NCBI GenBank assembly: GCA_016748015.1
Contig: JAAOMT010000303.1
Location: 1,077,448 to 1,094,947 of the forward strand
Source: Geosiphon pyriformis
Taxonomy: Eukaryota; Glomeromycota; Glomeromycetes; Archaeosporales; Geosiphonaceae
Direction of reading: 5' to 3'
Length of the DNA: 17,500 nucleotides
Shown: positions 1 to 9,660 of the stretch, piece after piece
Numbering within the stretch: the stretch's first letter is position 1
Layout: every line of letters starts with the position of its first letter
Position numbers and translations under genes: made by a program
The notes under the pieces: generated by a model
Told to the model about the DNA's origin: nothing
Seen by the model: only the letters and a program-made list of their open reading frames with translations
Databases searched by the model: none

Positions 1-535
1 TATATATTTTTTAAAAATACCCACGAATTATCAAATACAAATTTATGCAATTAATACTAAAAGAACAAAAATTATCCTATCAACGTTCATTAATTTTAAT
101 CTTCATTTTTAAAAAAAAAAGAAACACGAAACATTTTCGATTTTTTTTTTTTTTTTTTTTTTGTATAACCAAACATAAAACTTTAAAAATAATATTATTT
201 CGGTGTCACTTTTTTAACTTCATTTCAAGCTATGAAGCTGAAAAATTGATATCATATCACTTGCTAGAACAAATTTTTTTTTTTTTCGTACACCAAAATT
301 TCCCAAATATGTTGATTCTTTGGGAAATTGGGGTAAAAAAATGATCTTCAAACACTGGCAGTTTTATAATTTTGTGAAAGGTTACCAATTTTCGTGGGCT
401 TAAAAAAACTGCATAAGGAACTTTTAAGCTTACACACCCACACTTTCAAACAACTAGAAAAGGTAATGAATTTCTTGGCTTGGTGTAATAATAATGATAC
501 TTTGAAAGCGAGGCGATTTTTGATAGGCTTATCTG

Positions 536-537
<2 letters not shown>

Positions 538-566
<29 letters not shown>
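538..566. repeat. (TTA)n microsatellite
   Basis: An uninterrupted TTA/ATT trinucleotide run of about 29 bases. It reads as poly-Leu in one frame, which makes a spurious open frame. No function is indicated. Confidence 0.9.
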
Positions 567-568
<2 letters not shown>

Positions 569-1231
569 AGACTCATGGATGTGCGAAGGAAATTTTCCAA
601 CACCCAAATAATATTTTTAATATCGCGAATGATCAATCTTCCCCCCGTTGAACTTGATTGAACTCTTTCCCTTTCTTTTTATTTGTCTTACCAGCTCGTT
701 ATATAATACCATTTTCGAATACGTGCTGTTAAAATTCCAAAAAAAGCCTGTACCCGAAAAATTTAATCCCAATCACCACGGTCTCTATTGCTTACTACGA
801 AACCAAAACAACAACACGCAAACACAAAATACCCTTTTTCTGACTATCAATAATACTAGCCTGGCACGACCCTCTTTTTTTGATTATTGATTCTTGTTCT
901 TTCTTTTTGATTTTTTTTCTGGGTAGCCTGACAACAGCTGGCTAGTATTTTTTTTTTTCCTCACTTCCATTGATATTTTTCCTCGGTCTTCTTTTACCTC
1001 TTTTTTTTCTTTCTTCCTTCTTGACAACCATACGGCTTTTTGCGCTGATCGTGTACAAAAGTCTGATTCTCTTGGAATCAACCTTATGAAATTTCTCAAA
1101 GACTTTGACACGGTTGGTATTTAGTAATTTTATTAGTTGTACAGGATTATTTTTTGAAAGGTTTTATACTTTATTCTTTGGGAGAGTTTTAACTTTTTTT
1201 TTGTGACGATTGGGGTATTTTTTCCAACGAT

Positions 1232-1370
1232 GCTTGCTACATTTTCTTTCTTTCTTTCTTTCTTTCTCTCTCTCTTTCTCTTTCTTCCTGTGACTATTAC
1301 TACCACACTTAGCAGATAGTCAACGTTTATCCTTACGCATAGAAACTGCAGAAAGAAAAATGTAGCAAGC
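1232..1370. repeat. Inverted repeat enclosing a CTTT microsatellite
   Basis: The left arm at 1232-1251 (gcttgctacattttctttct) is matched in inverse complement by 1350-1370, with a single extra T in the right copy. The enclosed ~98 bases hold a (CTTT)n/(CT)n tract at about 1243-1286 and a short mixed sequence. The arms are 20-21 bp and near-perfect, far better than expected by chance outside the tract. It could be a fold-back/MITE remnant or a cruciform-forming promoter element. No coding potential is seen. Confidence 0.75.
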
Positions 1371-1815
1371 AGCAGTGAATTTTAAAAAAATTCAATAGAA
1401 TACTTGAAAGTAATTTCTTGTTCAACATTATCAACCCTCTTTATCAAATTACTTTAAAAAACAATGCGCCTGATAATTTACATGTATCTGTATCAGCAAA
1501 TGGGGCTATGGGGAAGGAGGCTCGCGCAGCTACTTAACTTGGCCACCAAATCACACATACCCGAAATAACATACCTTTACACACATATATACACACACTC
1601 GGTGTTCCCCCCCCTATTAAAAAGGCAACAAGATTTCTTTTGGCGTAGAACGTTTCACTTTTCTAAAAATTATATTCTTACTTTTTTACCTGTTATCACT
1701 TCATTATTTTAACCAAAATTATTACTAATTTTAACTGGTTCCAAAGTTTTAAACCTTTTCTATTACTATCAGCCATTAGCTATTGTTTTTATTATTTTTA
1801 TTATTACTATCATCA

Positions 1816-1818
<3 letters not shown>

Positions 1819-1852
<34 letters not shown>
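1819..1852. repeat. (ATT)n microsatellite
   Basis: About eleven ATT units preceded by three ATC units (1810-1818), some 130 bases upstream of the ATG of the coiled-coil gene. Probably in the promoter or 5' leader. Confidence 0.9.
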
Positions 1853-1853
<1 letters not shown>

Positions 1854-1985
1854 GCGTATATGAAACGGTAATAACTCCCTTCCTTAAATAAGTTTAAAAC
1901 CTTTCAAAATAAATATTTTCCAAGAATCCCTCATAAACAACACACATACACACTCACTCATTCACTCATAAAATTGGCAACCCAA

Positions 1986-4045
1986 ATGAGTAATAATTTT
2001 TACGCCACAAATTTTTCTTTTACCGCCTCCTCTGCTTATTTACAGGGCAACGACTTGAATCACCACCACAATCATAACCAACACCACCATAACCACCGTA
2101 GTTCAGCAACTAACGAAATCGAACCACTTCTCTCTCAATTACATGTCATGTCTCCAGGTAGAACTTTTTATAGATATTCATTTTTTGTCCTATTCTGCTA
2201 ACTTTTCTTAACTGAGGCTTTTACTAAACCTGTATCAATATCTTAATTCTATGTTACCAGCTGTCGAACGACAAACATTTCTTGACGAGGTAAATATCTA
2301 GTTTCAGGGTGGTTTGATTTTTCAGGGCAATTCTCTTTCTCTTTCCCTCTTTCTATTTTTTGTTTCCCCTATCATTATCTCTAGCACCATTATGTTTATT
2401 ATTATTATTATTATTATTCCTCTTCTTCTTCTTCTTCTTCTTCTTATTCTTTGTCACTTGATCCATTCTTTTAAACATTATCCAACCAAAGTTTCCTTCA
2501 TCTCACCTCTGATTCATTACCTACCATTTTTCAATCTAGGTTAACGCTATCGAGGATACTGAGCTCTTAAGGCGTATGCTTATTCAAAAAGAACAAGAAA
2601 AAGACGATATTGTTAATAATCTAGATATAGCCGCACGTCTTGGATTGGTTATCTCTGAAAAAAACGAAGAGTTACAAATGAAACTGAATCTGGTAACGCA
2701 AGCAGAGGCACAAGCTTATTTCAAGGTTAGTATGCAGCACCAATTTTCATTTAATCCCCGATTCTAATTTTACGCCAATCTGATTCAATCTCTAATTAAT
2801 TATATATTATCAATTGACTTTAACAATCAAAACTAGCTTTCTGCCTTAGAAGAAGAAAATCGAATTTTGTACTCTAAAGCATCCCGTAGCAATGAATTGG
2901 CGACTCAACTGATGGCTAGTGAGGAGCAAGTGAAAACATTGCGAGAACATAAGGCCTACCTTCAAAAAGAGCTTGAGGGTGCCAGACGCGAACTGAAACG
3001 GTTCCGGAAAGAGCTCGATAGTCTTTCAGGACAAATGAACGATATGGCCGAGGACATGATGGATTCCCGAAGTAAAGTGAATCATTACTCAAAGAAACTA
3101 TGTAAGCTTCAGTAAACTTTTAACATTTGGAATTTTTTACTGGTCGGGCACCTATCTCACATCTATTATATATACTTTTTGAAAATATAGTTGAAGTTGA
3201 ACAACACCTTGCTGATACTCGAGAGACCAATGTTAACCTCTCGCTGCAGCTTGAAAGATCTTTGAGCTCTCAGAAAATTTCTACCGCCACAACAACACAA
3301 ATTGTAAAAATGATCCAAGCCGATCTTGGGAGGGTGAGTAATTAATTAATTGATTGATTGATTGATTGATTGAATTTTTTTTTAAAAGAACAAAAAATGT
3401 CAAAATCTTTTTGTGAATTGAATAATAATCTTTTTTTTTTTTTTTTGCAAAAGGTGGTTTTGGAAAATGAACATTTGCGTGCTAGTATTAATGAACTGGA
3501 ATCTCGACAGGTTCAATGTGAAGGGAAATTGGGTGAAATGATGGTATCGGCTCAAGAGTACGCCCATTTGTTAGAGGAAGCTCAGGATACTATACATTCT
3601 TTGAGTGAAACACGTCTAGAATCTGATATTGAAAATCTACAAATATCGCCCGGTCGTAGTCGTAGTAACACCGTTAAGAACATCACGAAGGTATGTGCAT
3701 CCTAACACAGTATCGTTAACGACAAATCAATTCCTTTTTTGTTTCTGAATTTATTTCATCTTGCATCATGTTCTTTAGGAAGCGGCCCCAATGAAAGGTA
3801 CACCATTTTCTGCTGAGGTAGAACAGCATCTTGAAAAAACCATCGAAGAACGTCTAAAATTGCAAATGTCTCCACGAATGAACGCAAATTCTTCTGTGCC
3901 TGTTGACATGAAGAAAGCTGCCGCAGGACTGAAATACCTATTATCTGCTCGAGAAGTTGAGGGCAAAGATGGTGGCAAGGGCAAGAGTCCCGAACGACGT
4001 CCTTTCGGTGGTGGTTACGTATTGCACTCTTACAATGTTCGCTGA
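1986..4045 (+). CDS. Coiled-coil protein with HAP1_N/TRAK/BICD-like CC1 box, putative dynein/cargo adaptor (7 exons)
   Basis: Exons by GT..AG and frame: 1986-2157, 2261-2289, 2540-2725, 2837-3101, 3191-3333, 3454-3690, 3779-4045. Together they give 1299 nt and 432 residues with no internal stop. ATG 1986 is the first in-frame ATG. Residues 26-37 are His/Asn-rich (8 His in 12). Residues about 68-220 and 219-315 are heptad-rich coiled coil. Residues 88-114 (KDDIVNNLDIAARLG, then LVISEKNEELQ) match the CC1 box of HAP1, TRAK/Milton, BICD and Spindly adaptors, whose AAxxG motif (here 98-102) contacts the dynein light intermediate chain. Residues about 280-312 resemble the end of the HAP1_N region. 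The tail (326-432) is Ser/Arg-rich and basic, probably disordered. Known family role: linking dynein-dynactin or kinesin to cargo on microtubules. Inferred here: cytoplasmic organelle transport. Exon joins are firm because every phase closes; the family name is less sure, and a generic coiled-coil protein is the alternative. Confidence 0.7.
2158..2260 (+). other. Intron 1 of the coiled-coil gene
   Basis: Donor GTAGAA after CCAG, acceptor TTACCAG. It splits an Ala codon (G|CT) and removes in-frame stops. 103 nt. Confidence 0.8.
2261..2289 (+). other. Micro-exon 2 of the coiled-coil gene
   Basis: A 29-nt exon encoding the end of the split Ala codon and VERQTFLDE. It is bounded by TTACCAG on the left and GTAAAT on the right. 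Including it is the only way I found to keep frame between exons 1 and 3, and it continues the acidic helix leading to the CC1 box. Confidence 0.7.
2290..2539 (+). other. Intron 2 of the coiled-coil gene, with ATT and CTT microsatellites
   Basis: Donor GTAAAT, acceptor CAATCTAG, phase 0, 250 nt, the longest intron of this gene. It contains (ATT)n at about 2396-2418 followed by (CTT)n at about 2421-2445, which probably account for its extra length compared with the 88-120 nt of the other introns. Confidence 0.8.
3334..3453 (+). other. Intron 5 of the coiled-coil gene, with (TGAT)n tract
   Basis: Donor GTGAGT, acceptor GCAAAAG after a 16-base T run, phase 0. TTAA units and then six TGAT units (about 3340-3373) follow directly after the donor. 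Confidence 0.8.
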
Positions 4046-4610
4046 TCCAATTCGATGGGATCTATACTATGGTGCGATTGAGAGCAAAAAATTGTGATAT
4101 ACCTCACCAGATTATTCTTTATTCGGGTTTATTTATCCCTCCTAAAACCACAACGCGCTTAATATGGTTTGACTGCTCGTTCATTTGTGGTCAAAAATTG
4201 GACGTTGTATTCCTGTGTTCCTCTTTTTATATATATACATATCTTTTTGTTGAGCATCTTTATAATATTCATAATAGCTAAATATTCTATTAATGATGGG
4301 TTTTAGTTCTCAAAGAAATCATATCATCTTGTTTTTCCGGTAACTAAATATCCAAATTCCCCTATCCTTTTCTTTCAGTAGTATTAATTATTTTAATTCA
4401 TATACACAGCTATATTTGTTATATACCCATTCACACTTGTCACCTCCCCCCCTCCCCCCAGCACACATTCACACAAAATATATACTTTTCATACATATAC
4501 ATACACGCATCATTTTTCATATTATCACACCATATTACTAGCATCAAATATAATAATAGAATAATGCACGGATGCATCATCAAATTTGATCCGTGTGATT
4601 GTTTTTTTGG

Positions 4611-4697
4611 ATGCGAAAAAAAGCGATTTCAAAATATATCACTTAATTTTTTGGCATGAATCTTCAGGTTTATTCATGTCTTTGCTTTTTTTCGCAT
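4611..4697. repeat. Nested hairpins in the intergenic spacer
   Basis: A perfect 14-bp inverted repeat, atgcgaaaaaaagc at 4611-4624 against its complement at 4684-4697, encloses a second perfect 7-bp stem (catgaat 4655-4661 with attcatg 4672-4678, 10-nt loop). It may be a MITE remnant or a transcript-end structure; nothing in the sequence decides between these. Confidence 0.65.
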
Positions 4698-4780
4698 TCG
4701 TCTTTTGTTTTTTCTTTTGTATATATATTGATTAGTTCTTTATGGTTCGGTTTCATAAAATAGTTTTTTGAATTGTAGAT

Positions 4781-4816
4781 TTAATCTTTGGCTTGGTTAA
4801 CGGGCCCAAAGATTAA
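4781..4816. repeat. Perfect 11-bp hairpin
   Basis: ttaatctttgg at 4781-4791 pairs with ccaaagattaa at 4806-4816 around a 14-nt loop. It lies about 350 bases upstream of the complex I start codon. It could be a structured RNA element or a palindromic protein-binding site. Confidence 0.65.
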
Positions 4817-5110
4817 AGAATACAAATTTTTCGTAAAGGCATTATAGTTTTCAGTTGTTCAATCTAGCGTTAGGATGTCCAGTCATTAAATAGCATAACT
4901 TTTGGAATTTGTGGTTTCCATGTTAATGTTCCCACTTGAGATATCACAAATTTTAGCGAGTTTTAATAAAATCAACAGATTTTCAGAGTTCTCATATATT
5001 TTTTAGTTTGAAGGAGTTTTTTGTACTGATCATCAAATTTTCAATATGGCTAAAAAAAATTGACATTGTTGTGCAGTTGAGATAATGCACTACCATCTGA
5101 TCATTGAGAA

Positions 5111-5120
5111 ATTTATAAAT
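5111..5120 (+). promoter_or_regulatory. TATA-like element upstream of the complex I gene
   Basis: ATTTATAAAT lies 47 bases before the ATG at 5167, a plausible core-promoter distance for a fungal gene with a short leader. In such AT-rich DNA a match of this kind is weak evidence. Confidence 0.25.
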
Positions 5121-5166
5121 AACAAGCAAGACCCTTTTTAAAATTGTTAGTTTGGTAAAATATACT

Positions 5167-5587
5167 ATGGCTTCCCTAGCTTCGGTGACTAAGAGGTCGT
5201 TTAAAAGAATATTTCAAACTGTTGGAGGTAAGGTAAAGAAAATTAGGAAAACAGCACGAATAGAATCTATATTTTGATCTTACTTGACGAGAAGTAAGGA
5301 AGGAATTTGGTGTGCATTCGGCGATTTTTGGCATTAATTTCAATGAGTTTGGGTAAAAGGTATTTCGCCGAATAGATTTATTCTTTCGCCACTGGTTACA
5401 GCTCAAAAGTTGTCGTTTCATTTCACCTCAGTTCATCGTCACGGTATTTTGGATTTTAATTTTTTTTGAGTTTATTAGTTACAAAATAAAAATATAAGCA
5501 AAGTCTTAAATCCACCTTTCCTTTATCGTATCGAATCGAACCAAAAAGCTTCAGAGAAACCCCAAACTCCAAATTTTGCCTCCTCCA

Positions 5588-5628
<41 letters not shown>

Positions 5629-6411
5629 CCATCATCGTCTGATTCCAACTCAGAGACTACCAACAAACGTCTCCACGAATACGGAAAATACATACTCTCT
5701 CTCCTTCCTAAATACGTTCAACAATTCTCCGTCTACAAAAATGAGTTGACACTCTATATCGCCCCCAGTTCGTTGATTCCCGTTGTGACCTTCCTTCGGG
5801 ATCACACCAACGCTCAATTTAAACAGGTGACCGATATCTGTGGCGTGGATTTTCCGTCACGCTCGAATCGATTCGAGGTTGTGTATCATTTTTTAAGTTT
5901 AAGGCATAATACCCGAATACGTGTCAAAACGTATACGGATGAGGTGAAACCTGTTCCTTCGCTTACATCATTGTTTAACGGAGCGAATTGGTATGAACGT
6001 GAGGCGTACGATATGTTTGGCATATTTTTCACCAACCATCCGGACTTGCGAAGAATCTTGACCGATTACGGATTCGAGGGCCATCCATTACGAAAGGACT
6101 TCCCATTGACCGGATATGTGGAAGTGAGGTATGACGAGGAGGTGAAAAGAGTTGTGGTGGAGCCGTTGGAGTTGACGCAGGCGTTCCGGAATTACGAGGG
6201 GGCTTTGTCACCTTGGGAGCAGACTGGTAAGTGGGATGGGTATGGTATTTGCAGTATCTTTGTCTTTTTAAGAGACAATGTATTCGAATATCTGTTTTAA
6301 TTCACATTTATGAAATAATTTATTTTAGGACCTGGAATTGATGCTCGGCCAGAATCTTTCAAAGTTGAGAAGATGCTACCGAAACCGGCCGATGAACCTG
6401 AAAAGAAGTGA
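5167..6411 (+). CDS. NDUFS3: NADH:ubiquinone oxidoreductase 30-kDa subunit (NDUFS3/Nad9/NuoC), mitochondrial precursor, 3 exons
   Basis: Core subunit of respiratory complex I, in the peripheral arm of the mitochondrial inner-membrane enzyme; fungi encode it in the nucleus. Preferred exons are 5167-5232, 5479-6226 and 6329-6411, giving 298 residues. The N-terminus ([16 protein letters not shown]) is Ser/Lys/Arg-rich without acidic residues, as in a mitochondrial presequence. A Ser13 run (60-72) follows. Conserved family blocks: TDICGVDFP (140-148), RFEVVYHF, the complex I 30-kDa signature [20 protein letters not shown] (195-214), [10 protein letters not shown] (223-232), and the C-terminal SPWEQTGPG..DARPE, which is completed only by splicing intron 2 (GTAAGT..TTTTAG). 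Intron 1 is ambiguous: donor GTAAGG at 5228 with acceptor AAAG ending 5503 gives 288 residues, also in frame. I prefer GTAAAG at 5233 with TTATTAG at 5478 for its AAG exon end and T-rich tract. The mature domain is unaffected. Confidence 0.95.
5233..5478 (+). other. NDUFS3: Intron 1 of NDUFS3 (boundaries ambiguous)
   Basis: 246 nt by the preferred pair; the alternative pair removes 5228-5503. Both keep the frame open into the Ser-rich segment. An open minus-strand frame inside (5176-5421) is taken to be accidental. Confidence 0.6.
5590..5628 (+). repeat. In-frame (TCA)13 microsatellite encoding poly-Ser in NDUFS3
   Basis: Thirteen pure TCA codons inside exon 2, between the presequence and the conserved domain. 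The lack of synonymous variation points to recent slippage rather than selection on serine. The tract sits in a linker that is probably removed or disordered. Confidence 0.9.
6227..6328 (+). other. NDUFS3: Intron 2 of NDUFS3
   Basis: Donor GGTAAGT, acceptor TATTTTAG, 102 nt. It splits a Gly codon (G|GA). Removing it joins SPWEQT to GPGIDARPE, the known C-terminal motif of this subunit. Retention would end the protein at a stop at 6298. Confidence 0.93.
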
Positions 6412-6900
6412 AATAGTTCATTTGTTGGACGAGCCTTTCCGGAAGATCTTCAGTTTCATCACAGCAATATGATTGTTAATGAAGAGATCCCGCGGCAGGG
6501 CGTGTAGCATGCGGCACCAGTAGAGCGGGAATTTTGTATGTTTTATGTAACACAATCTTGGGAGTTTTGTTAATATTTAAATTCTGGATCCTGCCTTAAA
6601 AGCTTTTTCGGTCAGATCAACGCGATATCATTCTTTCCTTTAATTATAACGCAGGCAAAATTCTATTAATTCCGAAAAATTAAACACTAAAAATATATGC
6701 ATAATTGTTTCGGAAAGAGGAGGCACTAAGCCACGTGAAAGATGTGGTTAATATCATCAAGAAACCTTTGTACTTTATACTCGTATTTTTTCTGGAGTTT
6801 TAAGGTTGTTCGTTTTAATAATTGATCAATGCAGAAAAAAATCTAATCAAGTGAGTTATCAATATTGTCAATAAATTGTTTACAAGATCATTTTTTATAA
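6412..6900 (+). other. 3' flank of NDUFS3
   Basis: No gene. It has a GC-rich patch at about 6485-6532 with a 6-bp stem (tcccgc 6488-6493 / gcggga 6525-6530) around a GCATGC palindrome, within 120 nt of the stop and so probably in the 3' UTR. A CACGTG E-box lies at 6732-6737. An AATAAA at 6870-6875 is a possible but distant poly(A) signal. Composition is still normal here, and CpG is present. Confidence 0.5.
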
Positions 6901-7318
6901 AGATGGTTAACATGATGAAATTCATATTGTTTTTTTTAATGTTGTTTTTTTTAATTTCTCTAAACATTATTTTATATTTAAATTTGTTGTTATTTACGAA
7001 TTATGTTTAATTGTAAAAAATTCAGATTAACAAGTTTACAAATTTTGAACAATATTTGGCCATATAATTAAATGTATTAAAACATTATAAAAAAACCATA
7101 ATATTAAATTAATTATATAAACAATCAATAAATTAAACATAAAAACATTAAAATTTAAACTTACAATCATTAATTATTAACCTTTTTAAAAGAATTGGTG
7201 AATAATATTTTTATTGTTTTTTTTTGTTTTTTTAACTTTTATTAATTAATAAATTTTATAAAAAAATATTATTTTTAAAATAATTTTTTTATATTTTATA
7301 TAATAATATATAAATATG

Positions 7319-7384
7319 TTTATTTATTTATTTATTTATTTATTTGTTTGTTTGTTTGTTTGTTTGTTTGTTTGTTTGTTTGTT
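7319..7384. repeat. Compound (TTTA)n(TTTG)n microsatellite
   Basis: About six TTTA units pass directly into about ten TTTG units, a single clean switch between two tetranucleotides. It was probably made by a point change followed by expansion. Confidence 0.95.
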
Positions 7385-7999
7385 TTAAATATAACTTATT
7401 ATTAGTTTAATTATAATTATAATAATTAACATAAAATACAAATTATGTATTTTTTATATATTTAAATTATATTAATTAAATTAAATTAAAATCACAAATA
7501 GTTTTTTTTTGTTAAATTTTAGTTTTAAAAATTAAAAATTTTAAAAAATTAATAATTTTTTAATTGTATTATTATTATTTTATAAAAATATTATTATTTT
7601 ATTATTATTAAATATGATATATATATATATCATATTTTTTTAAAATTTTTTTGTAATTTAAATTTTTATAAAAAAAAAACAGTATTTTAATAATTATTTT
7701 AAAATTATTTTTAAATATATTTAATAAAAAAAATAATTATAATTATCAAAAATTTAATAAGTACTAAAAATATAATTATATTAATATATTAAATCAATAT
7801 TTTTTAATTATAATTATAATTATTTAATAAAATACTAATTTTTTATTTTTTATTTTTTATTGTTGTTATTGTTTTATTTTATTTTAAATTAATTTTTTAA
7901 TAAAAAATAGATTTATATATAATAATAATAAAAAACATATATTTATTATAAATATTTATTAAAAATATAGAATACTTATGACAATAATAACAAATACAT

Positions 8000-9540
8000 G
8001 TTTTTTGCTATTATAATTAAGTTGTTAATACTAATAATAAGATACATGTCTAATTTATGTTATGATTATAGTTTTTTGAATTGTTATAATGTTAAAAAAA
8101 CTGATAAATTACTTAATTATTAACTAAATATTCTTTGATCTTTTGGTTAATTGCTTTCCTAAATTATTTTAGTTTAGTATCCAATTTAAATAATCTGTTT
8201 ATTATTAAATTTATATCTTGGACATAATTGGTTTTGAGCTTGGTTAATTCAAAATCTCAAGCATAAATAACTATATTTTAAAGTGTATTTGGATGTAATA
8301 AGTGTACTTATTATAACAAACTACTATATAATTTACAAATAAATTGATTTAAGATTTGTAATATTATAAAGTAGTTAGTATTAATTGCTTGGATTTGATG
8401 CAAATTTTTATAAAAACATTTCAAATAAGTAGTAATTGCTTTATTATCACTTTGCTTAATTGTGATAATATTATTATAATTGTTAAAATACTATAAAAAC
8501 ACAGTTTTAAATATGTCAAAATCTTGAAGTTTGTTTACAAGATTCTAATATTACAAGTTAATAGTATCTTATAAAAAATAAAAAATTGCTTAAAAAGCTT
8601 TAACATCATCTTATCTATTGGCTACAATGACTTTTGCTATATTATTTAATCAGGCTTAAATGTTGATCTCTTTGTTAATAAATTTCTTTAATTTAACAAT
8701 TAATATATAGGTCATTAATACAAGTATTTGTTATTGTTATTGTGATTGTTAAAAGATGGCTATTAGTGCAATTGATAAATTGATTCAGATAACTGAAAAT
8801 AAGTTGTTGTTAACAATAGGAGCAAAGTTTAAATTGTTTAAGTTTTGTTGAGTTTGAACAATCAGAGTTAAGATTTTTAGGTTATTTGGAATTGGATTTT
8901 AATTATTATTTTTCTAATTACTGTCTTTTTTTTCTTCTGAATTGGTGTTTGCCCAATTACTAGTAGATTCGAAATTTGGTTAAGATAACAGTAATTAAAG
9001 TTCTGATAATATTGCTAGTCATAATTTAAAATTTTTGAAATAATTATCATATATTTCTAATATTTGGCTTTTTTTTGGTTATTTTAAAACAAAACTTAAG
9101 TTATAGATGTCTTTGTAATTGACAGTAATATGAATCTTAATAATATGTAGATAGTATTTCTTGGTATATAAAAATAAAATAAGTGTAATAAAAAAATAAC
9201 TTTGAGTTTTTTCTAGTTAGGTGGTTGTATTAGTTTAAATATATTTGTTGGTATTTATATTTTGTTTTTGCTTTTGTCTACAAATGTGATTAAAAACTTT
9301 TGCTAAATATATTTTTTGATTTTATAATTGATTTTTATAATAATTGAGATAAAACTATAATTCTATAGAAGACTAGTGTATTATAATAGTTTTATATAAA
9401 AATTTTTGATGGCAGTTTTTAGATTTTTTTGGTCTTTTAAGTAGTATATAATTTTTTTGTTAATATAAAAATTAAAAGCTGATTCTGCTAGTCAGTAATT
9501 ATTTGTTAATCTCAAATGTATTTAATAATATTAAAATAAA
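8000..9540 (+). mobile_element. Decayed non-LTR retrotransposon (LINE), left copy, plus strand
   Basis: This is the more degraded partner of the minus-strand LINE at 11424-13610 and is its inverted repeat. Broken coding blocks appear in the family order: NVKKTDKLLN near 8088, QLIG-like I-I-G-F at about 8227-8240, KNCLKSFNIILSIGYN near 8581-8628 (matching the right copy's KKTCSIGCNSD block), and nucleotide matches to the endonuclease region near 9215-9300. Frames are broken by stops and shifts. The left edge is uncertain because similarity fades into AT-rich sequence near 8000. It makes no protein. The evidence is its alignment to the right copy plus family recognition from memory. Confidence 0.55.
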
Positions 9541-9660
9541 AATTTTACAAATTCTAAGTGGTTTTTTTTGTTGTTTTTTAATATTATTTATAAAAAAAGT
9601 ACAAGTAAGAAAAACAGATAAAAAATAGACCAATAAGAAAATAAAACTTAGTAAGTAAGC

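Larger units (their letters stand above)
1..1985. other. Upstream intergenic/promoter region, no supported gene
   Basis: I see no convincing protein gene here. The open frames are T-rich and low complexity, several begin at TTG or GTG, and none shows a family motif. The stretch holds several microsatellites (listed separately), long T and A runs, and an inverted repeat around a CTTT tract. CA-rich sequence at about 1938-1968 lies directly in front of the ATG at 1986 and is probably the 5' leader of the coiled-coil gene. The promoter should lie within the last few hundred bases; GTATAT near 1855 is the only TATA-like string close to the start, and this is weak. Confidence 0.5.
4046..5166. other. 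Intergenic region between the two genes
   Basis: It starts with the 3' UTR of the coiled-coil gene. Beyond that I see a C-rich strip (about 4444-4459), CA/TA-rich sequence, three short hairpins (listed separately) and the promoter of the complex I gene near the right end. No open frame has coding character. The pattern is ordinary for a compact fungal intergenic spacer. Confidence 0.6.

Noticed and set aside
394-890. Two open frames (394-651 and 648-890)
   Set aside because: They start at TTG or within low complexity, one encodes a poly-Leu run from the TTA microsatellite, and neither shows a motif or splice context.
884-1111. Minus-strand Lys/Arg-rich open frame
   Set aside because: It starts at GTG and its Lys/Glu/Arg content simply reflects CTT/TTTC-rich DNA on the plus strand.
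1464-1712. ATG-initiated 82-codon frame upstream of the adaptor gene
   Set aside because: No recognisable family, and it includes CA-rich and C-run sequence. At most it is an upstream ORF if the leader is that long; not supported as a gene.
2314-2544. Hydrophobic open frame
   Set aside because: It lies inside intron 2 and is made by ATT and CTT microsatellites.
3775-3984. Minus-strand frame opposite exon 7
   Set aside because: Shadow of the coding exon, which has correct phase and splice sites on the plus strand.
5176-5421. Minus-strand 81-codon frame over NDUFS3 exon 1/intron 1
   Set aside because: No family resemblance; it overlaps the presequence exon and intron of a secure gene.
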